Below are positions 1 to 6,793 of a DNA stretch of 17,136 bases, piece by piece. The translations under genes were made by a program, and so were the position numbers. Source of the stretch: Anaerolineae bacterium (GTDB lineage Bacteria; Chloroflexota; Anaerolineae; JAFGEY01). Numbering within the stretch: position 1 is the first letter of the stretch; each line of letters begins with the position of its first letter. The notes under the pieces were generated by a model. The model had not been told where the DNA came from. It did not search any database and saw only the letters and a list, made by a program, of their open reading frames with translations. The stretch covers positions 1 through 17,136 of the forward strand of contig JAFGEY010000400.1 in NCBI GenBank assembly GCA_016931365.1. Reading direction: 5' to 3'.

Positions 1-144
1 CAGCAGGCTTGTCGCAAGTACTTTGTGGTCTCGATACGCCGCTGCCAAAAGCGCAGCGGCTACTCGACCGGCGCTGCGTTTTGCGGCCGAGCAGTTACGT
101 TCAAGGTAGCTATTCAGTCTACCTTCCGGGAAGGTGAGCGGCTA
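1..144. other. Non-coding left flank with imperfect inverted repeats
   Basis: I see no credible gene here. The stretch lies downstream of the ThuA-like gene, which runs leftwards and stops at 145. It holds an imperfect stem formed by 46-58 and 72-83 (CAAAAGCGCAGCG against CGCTGCGTTTTG, one bulged base) and a perfect odd-centred 15-nt palindrome at 121-135. Either could fold in RNA, but neither is followed by a T-run on either strand, so a rho-independent terminator is not supported. Open frames crossing this stretch on the plus strand are antisense to the ThuA-like gene and show no family features. Confidence 0.5.
121..135. repeat. Odd-centred 15-nt palindrome ACCTTCCGGGAAGGT
   Basis: The 15 bases form a perfect palindrome around a single central G, with a CCGGG core. 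It lies 10 bases beyond the stop codon of the ThuA-like gene. The same architecture (15 nt, odd centre, A and T at the ends, CCGGG core) recurs in the arms of the inverted repeats at 4366-4398 and 12741-12789, so it may be a single unit of one repeat family. It could also act as a weak transcript-end hairpin, although no T-run follows. Confidence 0.45.
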
Positions 145-777
145 CTATTCAAGCGTCTTGCTGCACCAGCGCAGGCTGTTGACCAGCAGAGGCTGGAAGG
201 ATGGATGCTGCCAGACCTCGACGTTGTGGCCCGGCGTGAGCACACACACGCGGCCCTGGCCCTCGACGCGCGTCCAGCCGCCCGGCTGGGGGCCATGCGC
301 GGAGGTGGTGGTCATCCATACATCGGCCTGCGCGTCGTCCAGTTCCATCATATAGTGTTCGTCGACCTGGGTAAACGGCGCGCTGCCCACGGTCAGTGGA
401 TGCCCCTCTTTGGGATCGATCGTCACCGGGCATTGTTCGGGGTGGCGAACAAATGCCCCACCGAGCAGCGCGCGCATGACCGGCTGCCGGGCATAGACCG
501 TGCCCGAGTGAACCGCCAGCAGCCCGCCGCCCTGACGGACGTAATCCACAAAGGCCTGCTGAACGGCATCTGTAACCCAAGTGGCCTGATCCGTCCCCGA
601 AACGTTGTCCGACTTGGCAAAAAGCACCAGCGGGTACCCGGCCATCCGTTCCGCCGACCAGTCGGCGGCGTTTTCGATCCAGTCGAATTCAAAGCCGCTG
701 TCGTTCAGCGTCGCCAGCCCGCCGCGCACCGTGCGCGCCGGATGCCAGTAGTCATCACAGATCACCAATGTGCGCAT
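145..777 (-). CDS. ThuA-like domain protein (glutamine amidotransferase-like fold)
   Basis: A 210-residue cytoplasmic protein of the ThuA family, a branch of the class I glutamine amidotransferase-like fold linked to trehalose and other sugar utilisation. Its exact reaction is not established for most members. Visible family features are the Rossmann-like start RTLVICDD (2-9), the GGGLLAVHSG turn (83-92), the DEHY motif (139-142) and the C-terminal signature GRVCVLTPGHNVEVWQHP (175-192) ending in LLVNSLRW. The length is normal for a single-domain ThuA protein. The start is fixed by a near-perfect Shine-Dalgarno AAGGAGA (783-789 on the complement) 5 bases ahead of the ATG. It follows the GH5 gene by 35 bases on the same strand and is probably cotranscribed from the operator-controlled promoter near 2050-2087. 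No signal peptide is seen. Family is secure; substrate is unknown. Confidence 0.9.
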   Translation of the reverse strand: MRTLVICDDYWHPARTVRGGLATLNDSGFEFDWIENAADWSAERMAGYPLVLFAKSDNVSGTDQATWVTDAVQQAFVDYVRQGGGLLAVHSGTVYARQPVMRALLGGAFVRHPEQCPVTIDPKEGHPLTVGSAPFTQVDEHYMMELDDAQADVWMTTTSAHGPQPGGWTRVEGQGRVCVLTPGHNVEVWQHPSFQPLLVNSLRWCSKTLE

Positions 778-812
778 TTATATCTCCTTGTGTGCAAAAA
801 GTCGAATTTCTA

Positions 813-1997
813 TTACTGGCTCGATGTCAGCCCCAACGCCGCCAGATACCCCTCATTGATCCGGCATGCGTCGAACTGGATATGGTCGAGATAGTCACCC
901 AAGGCAAGATCGATCACCTGGCGCGGCGGGCGCTGCTCGCGCACATCCTTGAACGTCGATCGCTCATGCTCGGCAAAAGCCACGATCACATCCCATTCCG
1001 GCGTTTTGGGGATCGAAACGACGCAGCGATCGGTGTCCAGCCGCTTGTAGGTCCAAAAGCACCAGCCAATGCCATTGGCTTCGAGCAGTTTCCTGAACGC
1101 CGCGATCCACTCGTAGGTGTTCTCGCCCGATTCGCCCATCCACAGCGGGACGTTGTAGCGCTCGCTGAAGGCGATGTATTCCTCGATCAGCGCGGGAGTC
1201 ACGTCCTGCCAGTAACGGTGGAAGGTGTAGGCCAGTTTGTCATCAAACGGCGGGCCAAAGACGTTGAAATTGGTGTCCCACTGCGCGCCGCCGAGAAAGA
1301 GGATATGGTTGGGGTCATAGGCGCGGATCGCGCTGGCGATGCGTTTGTACAGCGGCTCCAGTTTGGGGTTGAGCAGTTCGCGGTCAAAGTGGGTGGCGAT
1401 CGGCTCGTTGAACAGATCGTAGCCGATCACCGTTGGCTCGTTGCCGTATCGTTCGGCCAGCGACGCCCACAGGTCGATGGTCAATGACTGGCTTTGCGGG
1501 CACTCGTAGAGGAACGGATAGCCCCAACTGTCGTCGATGTTGTCGCCGGTCTGGCCGCCGGGGGCACCGTGCATGTCCAGCACGACGTACAGCCCTTCTG
1601 CCTTGCACCACTCAATGGTTCGATCCAGGCAGTCATAGCCGATGCCCGCCAGCCGGCGCGGATCGTCCTCGGTAGCAAATAGCCGCCAGTTAAACGGCAC
1701 GCGCACATGGTTAAATCCGGCCTGTTTGAGAAAACGAACGTCCTTCTGGGTGAAAAACCGCCCATAAAACGTCTTCCAGAACCCACGCGCCTGTTCCTCG
1801 CCGATCAGCTGGCAGATCACCTCGTTGATCAGGCGTGGCGAACTGGCTCGCCGAAAGCCCCACATATAACCTTCCGGCAGCAGCCAGTCGCCGATGCCGA
1901 TGCCTTTCAACAGCATGGGCCGCCCGTCGGGGCCGACGATCTGTCTGCCCTCGACCGTGACAAAGGCCGAGTTTGGATCGGTTTTTGCGGATATCAT
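813..1997 (-). CDS. Glycoside hydrolase family 5 (cellulase/exo-glucanase-like)
   Basis: A 394-residue GH5-type TIM-barrel glycosidase, a retaining enzyme acting on beta-glucosidic or related bonds. Recognisable are the conserved Arg in HVRVPFNW (97-104), DMHGAPG (141-147), the acid/base Glu198 in YDLFNEP (193-199), the substrate-site His260 in TFHRYW, the nucleophile Glu289 in WMGESG (286-291) and FWTYK (314-318). The arrangement resembles exo-beta-1,3-glucanase and endoglucanase relatives; specificity cannot be read from sequence. The chosen ATG at 1997 has AGAGGG 6 bases upstream. ATGs at 2003 and 2012 are in frame but poorly spaced from it, and a longer frame to 2165 would run through the promoter and operator. 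With this start there is no signal peptide, so the enzyme is predicted to be cytoplasmic and to act on imported oligosaccharides. It forms an operon with the ThuA-like gene. Confidence 0.88.
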   Translation of the reverse strand: MISAKTDPNSAFVTVEGRQIVGPDGRPMLLKGIGIGDWLLPEGYMWGFRRASSPRLINEVICQLIGEEQARGFWKTFYGRFFTQKDVRFLKQAGFNHVRVPFNWRLFATEDDPRRLAGIGYDCLDRTIEWCKAEGLYVVLDMHGAPGGQTGDNIDDSWGYPFLYECPQSQSLTIDLWASLAERYGNEPTVIGYDLFNEPIATHFDRELLNPKLEPLYKRIASAIRAYDPNHILFLGGAQWDTNFNVFGPPFDDKLAYTFHRYWQDVTPALIEEYIAFSERYNVPLWMGESGENTYEWIAAFRKLLEANGIGWCFWTYKRLDTDRCVVSIPKTPEWDVIVAFAEHERSTFKDVREQRPPRQVIDLALGDYLDHIQFDACRINEGYLAALGLTSSQ

Positions 1998-2021
1998 ATT
2001 CATCCCTCTCATTTTATACAC

Positions 2022-2035
2022 TGTTAACGTTAGAA
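2022..2035. promoter_or_regulatory. Possible second LacI-type operator
   Basis: TGTTAACGTTAGAA contains the 8-bp palindrome TAACGTTA (2025-2032) centred on CG, the usual centre of LacI-family operators. The outer bases are less symmetrical than in the operator at 2039-2052. The two centres are 17 bases apart, and both sites fall in the predicted 5' leader of the GH5 gene. It may be an auxiliary site or chance. Confidence 0.35.
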
Positions 2036-2038
2036 TTA

Positions 2039-2052
2039 TGAAAGCGCTTACA
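2039..2052. promoter_or_regulatory. LacI/CcpA-type operator (cre-like) of the GH5-ThuA operon
   Basis: TGAAAGCGCTTACA matches the degenerate LacI/CcpA operator pattern TGWAARCGYTWWCW at every position. It lies just downstream of the predicted -10 element on the minus strand, over the expected transcription start, where a bound repressor would block initiation. This fits control by a sugar-responsive LacI-family repressor; no regulator gene lies in the window. The match is seen directly, while the identity of the regulator is inferred. Confidence 0.72.
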
Positions 2053-2058
2053 AGTCCT

Positions 2059-2087
2059 ATTTTATACAGTCTACTCGAAAATGTCAA
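2059..2087 (-). promoter_or_regulatory. Sigma70-type promoter for the GH5-ThuA operon
   Basis: On the minus strand a consensus -35 TTGACA (complement of 2082-2087) is followed after 17 bases by TAAAAT (complement of 2059-2064), or after 15 bases by TATAAA (complement of 2061-2066). The predicted start of transcription falls near 2052, inside the operator, leaving a leader of roughly 55 bases before the GH5 ATG at 1997. Confidence 0.68.
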
Positions 2088-2107
2088 TTGCACGTTTGAT
2101 GGGGGAC

Positions 2108-2145
2108 ATTTGCCGTTCTTTCGCACCTGGCTTTTCGCGGCAAAT
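2108..2145. repeat. Spaced 8-bp inverted repeat ATTTGCCG/CGGCAAAT
   Basis: The arms at 2108-2115 and 2138-2145 are perfect complements separated by 22 bases. The site lies upstream of the GH5 promoter -35 and downstream of the end of the 1039-residue membrane protein gene. It could bind a dimeric regulator or fold as part of the 3' end of the upstream transcript. The spacing is long for a terminator and there is no T-run. Confidence 0.35.
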
Positions 2146-2171
2146 ACACTTTGACAATGGCACATTTCATC

Positions 2172-2192
2172 TCAAGTTTCGCACAAACTTGA
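2172..2192. repeat. 8-bp inverted repeat TCAAGTTT/AAACTTGA with 5-nt loop
   Basis: Perfect arms at 2172-2179 and 2185-2192 flank the loop CGCAC. The hairpin lies 46 bases beyond the stop of the membrane protein gene transcribed from the right, so it may mark its transcript end. The stem is AT-rich and no U-tract follows on the minus strand, so I do not call it a terminator. An operator function is equally possible. Confidence 0.4.
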
Positions 2193-2237
2193 ACGGATAT
2201 AAACATAATTTTAAATAAATTTTGATGCAAATTCCCC

Positions 2238-5200
2238 TTATTGAACAAAAACGTGCTGCAAAACGAGCCGCCCGTCGGGCCAGGTTCGACCTTGAGCGTC
2301 GATAATCGGCAGCCGCGTCCAGTCGCGGGCGTCGTACAGGCCGACGGCAAGGGCGTAACGGCCGGCCGGCACATCGTGCAGCGAGAGCACGATGATGTCA
2401 TCGACCACCTCGCCGGGCAGCCAGCCGTTGGTGGGATACAGCCCGTTGAGCGGGCGTGCGTCGGCCTGGCGGGCGATGATTTCCGTCGCCGGGTCAAAGA
2501 GGTGGACGAACACGGTGTAATCGATGTCCATCTGCTGCGCGGCCTGCCAGTACAGGGTCAGCTTGAGCTGTTCCGGCGTCTGTTCGAGATCGTAACCGAG
2601 CAATCCGACCCGTTCGCCAAACAGGGTGTCGACCGGATGCTGCATCGACGGCACGGTGAATTGATGCGCTCGCTCGATCAGCGGGATCACCACCGACCCG
2701 AGCGCAGGAAAATCGGGCTGCGCGCGGTCGTACAGCACAACAACCAAAGCAGTCGCATCGCCAGCGTTGACACCCTCCGGCACGGCCATTCGCACGCGGT
2801 CGGTCAGCCACTCGCCGGGCGTCCAGGCGGTGGTCGGCATAAAGCCGTAGCTGGGGCCGCCCTCCAGATCGCGGTGTGCGCCGGGGATCGGCGCGCCGTC
2901 GGCGGCGAGCATGCGCAGCGACAGCGTATAATTCTTTGACAGCGGCCTGAGCGCCTGCCAGGTGAGGCGAATATCCCAAAACCCATCTGCGACCTGCACC
3001 TGCACATCGTCGCGCAGCACGATCTCGTCACCGAACCAGGCGCGGACAGGCTGATCGAGCAACGCCGGACGCGGCCCGCCCGCTGGGTTGGAATTATCGA
3101 TCCACAGCGGACGCAAATACGTCGTGCCCAGCGTGCGGCCCTGTGGCGTGATCGCTTTTATCTCCTCGCTAGCGTTGAACACACGCAAAATTACGTAATA
3201 CATCCCACTGGCAGCATCAGCAGGAATTGTCAATGGAAGAGCCATTGTCTCGTCAACGATTGCTGCTTCGGCAAACGCCAGCGGCGCGGGCACGGGCGCA
3301 AAAGAGGGATAGACGTCGAGCGCCGGAGAAACCAGCGCAATCCGCGCGCGTCGGCCGGGATCGGTTTGTGCCCAGTCGAGCTGAACGGTCAGTGTGTCGC
3401 CGCCGGATACAACGTCGGCGTTGTACTCGTACTGGCTCAAGCGCACAGCCCCAAAATCGATGCCAGCCGGGTTGGGGTGCAGCAGCGGCAGGCGATCAAA
3501 GTCAAAGCTTGACGTAAAAGCAGCGACAGGCCGCCTCATCGCTGCGAGCGCGGACAGGGCAGTGACGCCAGCGTACAGGAAAAAGAGGGCCACTGCGCCG
3601 ATTTGCACGTACTGCCAGCGGACGCGGCGCAGGGCCGCCCACGGTCGCAGCACCAGCAAGCAAGCCGCCGCCCCGATCAGCGACAATGCATCGGCCAGCC
3701 AGCGCGCTGTGGTGCGGCCAAAGCGCAGTTCGATCTGGTGTGCGCCCTGTGGGACGGCGAGCGAGATCAGCCCGCTGTTGGGCGCAGACCAAATCGACGT
3801 CGGTCGACCATCCACGCGGGCCTGCCAACCAGGGAAATTATAGATATAAAAAAGAATTTCGGCGTATTCAGACGTCACCTCGATCTGCCAGCGCTGCACA
3901 TCGGCGCTGCGCTCAACCAGCTCGGCGTGGGCCAACTGTCCCGACAGCGCCTGCGGTGGCCTAGTCCCCCGGTTCAGAAACGCCGCCGAGGTATAAGGAC
4001 GCGGCTCGACGTCGGCGGGCAGGTATTCGCCGCGAATCGTCGTGCCGACGTTGGTGGAAAAAAGTTCGAACAGAGCCAGGCTCTCATCGTTGATGTCGGA
4101 CTCGCCGATCGGGATGTATTCGGGTCGCAGCGCGCCGACGGCAGCAGCCGCCAGCAAGAGCGCCGCGGTGATCGAACTCCACCAGGGTTTGGGCAGTCGG
4201 TTCACGGCCTCGCCAAGCACCAACGCGCCGAACAAGGCCTGAATGGAAAGGAATCGCCATGGAAACTGCACAATCGGCAGCACGGGCAGGTGCTGCCACA
4301 GCGGTTTGGACAGGGTGGTGATCAAAAAGGTGGACAGCAGCAGTCCGGCGATCCAAAAAGAGTTGAGAAACCGGGTTTTTGACAAAAACCCGGTTTCTGT
4401 TTTTCGAAACCATCCCCACACCACAACGCCTGTCGCCAAAACCAACAGCGCTGCCTGCACCGCGCCCATCGCAAAGGGCGTCGTGCCGGGCACGACGTCG
4501 TAATCGAAAAACAGGCTCAATTGAACGAGATCAAGGCCGCGCAGGTGACCTTCCGGGTTGAAATAGCCGCTGGTCTGGATATCTTGGGCGCTCATACGCA
4601 CGGCGGGCAGGTCAACGACGGCGACGAGCCACAAACTGGCCGACAGAGCCAGGCCGAACAGCCCGCCGGCGAGCATTTTTAACAGTGCGGGCACGCGGCG
4701 TTGCACCTCCGTAGACAGCGCTCCCCAGAGCGCCAACGCGGCGACAAAGGGCGAAAACATGATCGCTGACAGGTTGTGGGTGAGGATCAGCCCGCCATAG
4801 CTCAACCCAAGCAGGCCGACATTGCGCCAGGTGGGATCGTCGCGCAGACGGAGCAAGGCCCAGAAAATCAGGGGGAAAAAGACAAAGGCGTAAAACTCGG
4901 AGAGAGAATCGCCGCGCACATAGACGTTGACCAGGTGAAAGGGGGCAACCGTGTAAGCGACGACGGCCAGCACTCTTGGAGCCGGATGTCTAAAGGCGCG
5001 CCGCGCCAGCAGGCCCATCGACGCAGCGGCCAGGACAAATCCCAACGCCTGCGTCACCTGGATCGACAGGATCGGCCCCCAACCGAGCAGGCGGAACAGC
5101 GCGGCGATGTAATAGGGCAGCGCGGCGTAAAAGTTGAAAAAGGGGTAGCCCAGGCCGTAGGCCGCGTCGGGCATCCAGCGCACGGGGAATTGTCCCGCCT

Positions 5201-5357
5201 TGAGCCCCTCAACCAACTGCTCCAGGCGGACGTACAAAAAAGGGCTGTCGCCGCCGCCGCGCGTGTTGACCGGCCCCGGCCCGGCTGCCAAAGGCAAAAT
5301 AACAATAAAAAGACAAAGGAGCGTCAAAGACACTCCTTTGACGCTCCAGGATTTCAT
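2238..5357 (-). CDS. Large PTPS-related/YfhO-like membrane protein with three beta-sandwich modules
   Basis: A 1039-residue protein in two halves. Residues 1-410 form a polytopic membrane region whose first external loop carries GDSPFLYVRLEQL with Asp37, then GQFPVRW and YGLGYPFFNFYAALPYY. This is the signature of the 6-pyruvoyl-tetrahydropterin-synthase-related membrane family, a GT-C-like group related to YfhO. A soluble segment with FPGWQARVDG (508-517) resembles the YfhO C-terminal domain, followed by helices at about 552-570 and 583-605. Residues 636-757, 775-895 and 903-1035 look like three beta-sandwich modules; the last has YTVFVHLFD (947-955) and NGWLPGEVVDD (977-986). It is the last gene of an operon, 39 bases after the surface protein gene. 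A two-codon ATG-CGA-TGA overlaps its start, a 12-bp hairpin covers codons 4-13, and a 33-bp inverted repeat lies inside at 4366-4398. Role in surface glycan transfer is inferred; the substrate is unknown. Confidence 0.8.
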   Translation of the reverse strand: MKSWSVKGVSLTLLCLFIVILPLAAGPGPVNTRGGGDSPFLYVRLEQLVEGLKAGQFPVRWMPDAAYGLGYPFFNFYAALPYYIAALFRLLGWGPILSIQVTQALGFVLAAASMGLLARRAFRHPAPRVLAVVAYTVAPFHLVNVYVRGDSLSEFYAFVFFPLIFWALLRLRDDPTWRNVGLLGLSYGGLILTHNLSAIMFSPFVAALALWGALSTEVQRRVPALLKMLAGGLFGLALSASLWLVAVVDLPAVRMSAQDIQTSGYFNPEGHLRGLDLVQLSLFFDYDVVPGTTPFAMGAVQAALLVLATGVVVWGWFRKTETGFLSKTRFLNSFWIAGLLLSTFLITTLSKPLWQHLPVLPIVQFPWRFLSIQALFGALVLGEAVNRLPKPWWSSITAALLLAAAAVGALRPEYIPIGESDINDESLALFELFSTNVGTTIRGEYLPADVEPRPYTSAAFLNRGTRPPQALSGQLAHAELVERSADVQRWQIEVTSEYAEILFYIYNFPGWQARVDGRPTSIWSAPNSGLISLAVPQGAHQIELRFGRTTARWLADALSLIGAAACLLVLRPWAALRRVRWQYVQIGAVALFFLYAGVTALSALAAMRRPVAAFTSSFDFDRLPLLHPNPAGIDFGAVRLSQYEYNADVVSGGDTLTVQLDWAQTDPGRRARIALVSPALDVYPSFAPVPAPLAFAEAAIVDETMALPLTIPADAASGMYYVILRVFNASEEIKAITPQGRTLGTTYLRPLWIDNSNPAGGPRPALLDQPVRAWFGDEIVLRDDVQVQVADGFWDIRLTWQALRPLSKNYTLSLRMLAADGAPIPGAHRDLEGGPSYGFMPTTAWTPGEWLTDRVRMAVPEGVNAGDATALVVVLYDRAQPDFPALGSVVIPLIERAHQFTVPSMQHPVDTLFGERVGLLGYDLEQTPEQLKLTLYWQAAQQMDIDYTVFVHLFDPATEIIARQADARPLNGLYPTNGWLPGEVVDDIIVLSLHDVPAGRYALAVGLYDARDWTRLPIIDAQGRTWPDGRLVLQHVFVQ
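4366..4398. repeat. Perfect 15-bp inverted repeat with 3-nt loop inside a coding region
   Basis: AGAAACCGGGTTTTT (4366-4380), the loop GAC and AAAAACCCGGTTTCT (4384-4398) form a perfect 15-bp stem. Each arm is itself a near-perfect odd-centred palindrome. It lies in frame in the 1039-residue membrane protein gene and encodes residues 320-330 (TETGFLSKTRF), between predicted membrane helices. Similar AGAAACCGGGTTTCT-like palindromes are, to my knowledge, interspersed repeats in some cyanobacteria and Chloroflexota. A REP-like element tolerated within a protein loop is the best explanation. Confidence 0.75.
5318..5347. repeat. Perfect 12-bp hairpin covering codons 4-13 of the membrane protein gene
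   Basis: GGAGCGTCAAAG (5318-5329) and CTTTGACGCTCC (5336-5347) are perfect complements around a 6-nt loop. On the mRNA from the minus strand the stem starts 10 bases after the first base of the ATG, within the ribosome footprint of initiation. It could slow initiation or be a remnant of a repeat. Encoded residues are WSVKGVSLTL. Confidence 0.65.
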
Positions 5358-5396
5358 CGCATTGCCGATCCTTCTTGGGATGCCTGCTCGATTCGT

Positions 5397-6722
5397 TTAC
5401 GCGCTGCGCCGTGCGGCGTTAAAAGCGATCAGCACGCCGACAGCCAGGACGATGAGAATGATCCCGCTGTAATTGTACACCGCATTGCCGATCGTCGACA
5501 GCAGAGCCACCGGCGTCGGGCTGGGCTGCGGGGTTGGCGAAGGCGTCGGAGTCGGCTCGCGCGCAGTCTGATCGCCGAATTCGATGTTGATCGTCGCCCC
5601 GTTTTGCAGCGAAACACCCCAGCTATCGAACGTTGTCGATTCGTAACCCGGCGGGTTCATCTCCGAGACAAAGTACACGCTCGGATTGAGGTTTTCGAAA
5701 CAGTACGGCTCGTTAAGGCCGTTGGTCGAATACGTGCTGACCACATGCTGCGCATCTGACAGAGTGAACACAGCATAGGGCAGCAATGGCTCGCCCGGAT
5801 CGCGGAGCCGGTTACCGTTGCGGTCATCGTAGGCCAGCACACAGACCTCACCGGTCATCGGCGTCGGCGTCCAGGTCGGCGTCGGCGTGACGGTGGGCGT
5901 CGCCGTGTTGACCGGCGTCGGCGTGGCGGTATTGGTCGGCGTCGGCGTGACCGTCGGCGTTTCGGTCGGCGGCGCAGGGGTATAGGTTGCCCGAGGCTGT
6001 ACAGCGGGACGTGGCGTATTGGTCGGCGCCTGGGCCGGCGCTGGTGACGACGCAGTCAGCGTTGCCTGATCCCAGTACACATCGTTATGCTGGGTGGGAT
6101 AGTCCGGCGCCGACCAGGTAAACACGGTCACTTTGTTGCTCTTGGCCGTCGTCTCGACGACAAACAATTCCCAAATGCTGAGCGGGTTCTTTTCACCCGA
6201 CCAGACAATGCCCGAATTCCCCGGATCGGTGCCGCCGTTGGGGTCGATGCCGACGCGCATATGCATCGGCCCGCCGCCGGTAGACTTGGTCGGATCATCG
6301 CTGCTGCCGGCCCAGGCGTGCCCCCAGATAGAAAAAGTCACTTTGCTGCCCGGCGCGATGTTGCCCACTGTCTGATAGATGCCGCCGACATGGGTGCCGA
6401 AAAAGGAAAACAACTGCTGCGCGCTCGCGCCGTTGTGAACGCGGCCGTTGACCGGCTGGTCGGTGCTGCGCGCCTGTTTGTATTCGGGCATGCGGTTTTT
6501 CCACGCCGGGTCGTCGCCGGCCTGCTGTCTCCACCAGGGCAGCCAGTTTGATGAAACCAATGCCGTAGAATAGTGCGCGAACTGGACGAATTTGTCTTCA
6601 AAGTCCGGGTTGCTCAACAAGTTCTGCTGCGCCAGCGGCGCAGCCTGAGTGGCCCCCGGCAGCAGCGCGACCATCGAGACCGCGATCACTGCCACCGCCA
6701 CAAGAATCCGTAAAGAACGCAT
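5397..6722 (-). CDS. Secreted, membrane-anchored surface protein with Thr-Pro linker and SdrD-B-like domain
   Basis: A 441-residue exported protein. Order: signal peptide 1-27 (cleavage likely after TQA, before APLAQQ); a beta-rich domain at about 34-223, beginning NLLSNPDFED and ending VYWDQATL, like carbohydrate-binding jelly rolls of the CBM4/9 type; a 65-residue Thr-Pro linker (226-290); an SdrD-B-like domain (292-383) starting CVLAYDDRNGNRLRDPGEP; a second short Thr-Pro stalk (389-404); and a C-terminal membrane helix (about 411-434) with the cytoplasmic tail NAARRSA. The ATG at 6722 is preceded by GGGAGGT at good spacing; in-frame sequence to 6875 overlaps the upstream gene and lacks a signal peptide. 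It lies between a PMT-like glycosyltransferase and a large membrane protein in one operon. Surface display is well supported; ligand binding is inferred. The Thr-rich linkers are candidate O-glycosylation sites. Confidence 0.82.
   Translation of the reverse strand: MRSLRILVAVAVIAVSMVALLPGATQAAPLAQQNLLSNPDFEDKFVQFAHYSTALVSSNWLPWWRQQAGDDPAWKNRMPEYKQARSTDQPVNGRVHNGASAQQLFSFFGTHVGGIYQTVGNIAPGSKVTFSIWGHAWAGSSDDPTKSTGGGPMHMRVGIDPNGGTDPGNSGIVWSGEKNPLSIWELFVVETTAKSNKVTVFTWSAPDYPTQHNDVYWDQATLTASSPAPAQAPTNTPRPAVQPRATYTPAPPTETPTVTPTPTNTATPTPVNTATPTVTPTPTWTPTPMTGEVCVLAYDDRNGNRLRDPGEPLLPYAVFTLSDAQHVVSTYSTNGLNEPYCFENLNPSVYFVSEMNPPGYESTTFDSWGVSLQNGATINIEFGDQTAREPTPTPSPTPQPSPTPVALLSTIGNAVYNYSGIILIVLAVGVLIAFNAARRSA
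5853..6047 (-). repeat. Low-complexity repeat encoding the Thr-Pro linker
   Basis: Imperfect tandem GGCGTC/GGCGTG-type hexamers on the plus strand encode alternating Thr-Pro, with Asn-Thr and Val interruptions, on the minus strand (linker residues 226-290). A shorter copy of the same composition lies at 5511-5558 and encodes the second stalk. Such tracts change length by slippage in steps that keep the frame. Confidence 0.6.
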
Positions 6723-6793
6723 AACGACCTCCCTATTCCTCCTCAAAGATAGTGCCGGCCTGGTCTGATGCAACGTCGATCGCTGCCGGGCGA

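Noticed and set aside
25..894. 289-residue open frame on the plus strand
   Set aside because: It runs antisense through the ThuA-like gene and into the end of the GH5 gene, has no family features, and is the by-product of GC-rich codons on the other strand.
2151..2156. TTGACA on the plus strand as a promoter -35
   Set aside because: No -10-like hexamer lies at suitable spacing and no plus-strand gene follows.
1998..2165. Longer 450-residue version of the GH5 protein with a hydrophobic N-terminal segment
   Set aside because: The added region would be translated from the promoter and operator DNA, and the ribosome binding site AGAGGG is placed for the ATG at 1997. A membrane-anchored form would require a different upstream promoter.
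4479..4497. 19-nt odd-centred palindrome CGTCGTGCCGGGCACGACG
   Set aside because: It encodes VVPGTT in the membrane protein with ordinary high-GC codons, and its structure does not match the paired 15-mers closely enough; chance is a sufficient explanation.
4776..5759. 327-residue open frame on the plus strand
   Set aside because: It is antisense to the N-terminal half of the 1039-residue membrane protein and the end of the surface protein; its composition is Arg/Gln-rich shadow sequence.
5511..6047. Repetitive GGCGTC tract considered as a CRISPR or minisatellite array
   Set aside because: There is no alternation of constant repeats and unique spacers; the tract is the coding sequence of the Thr-Pro stalks.
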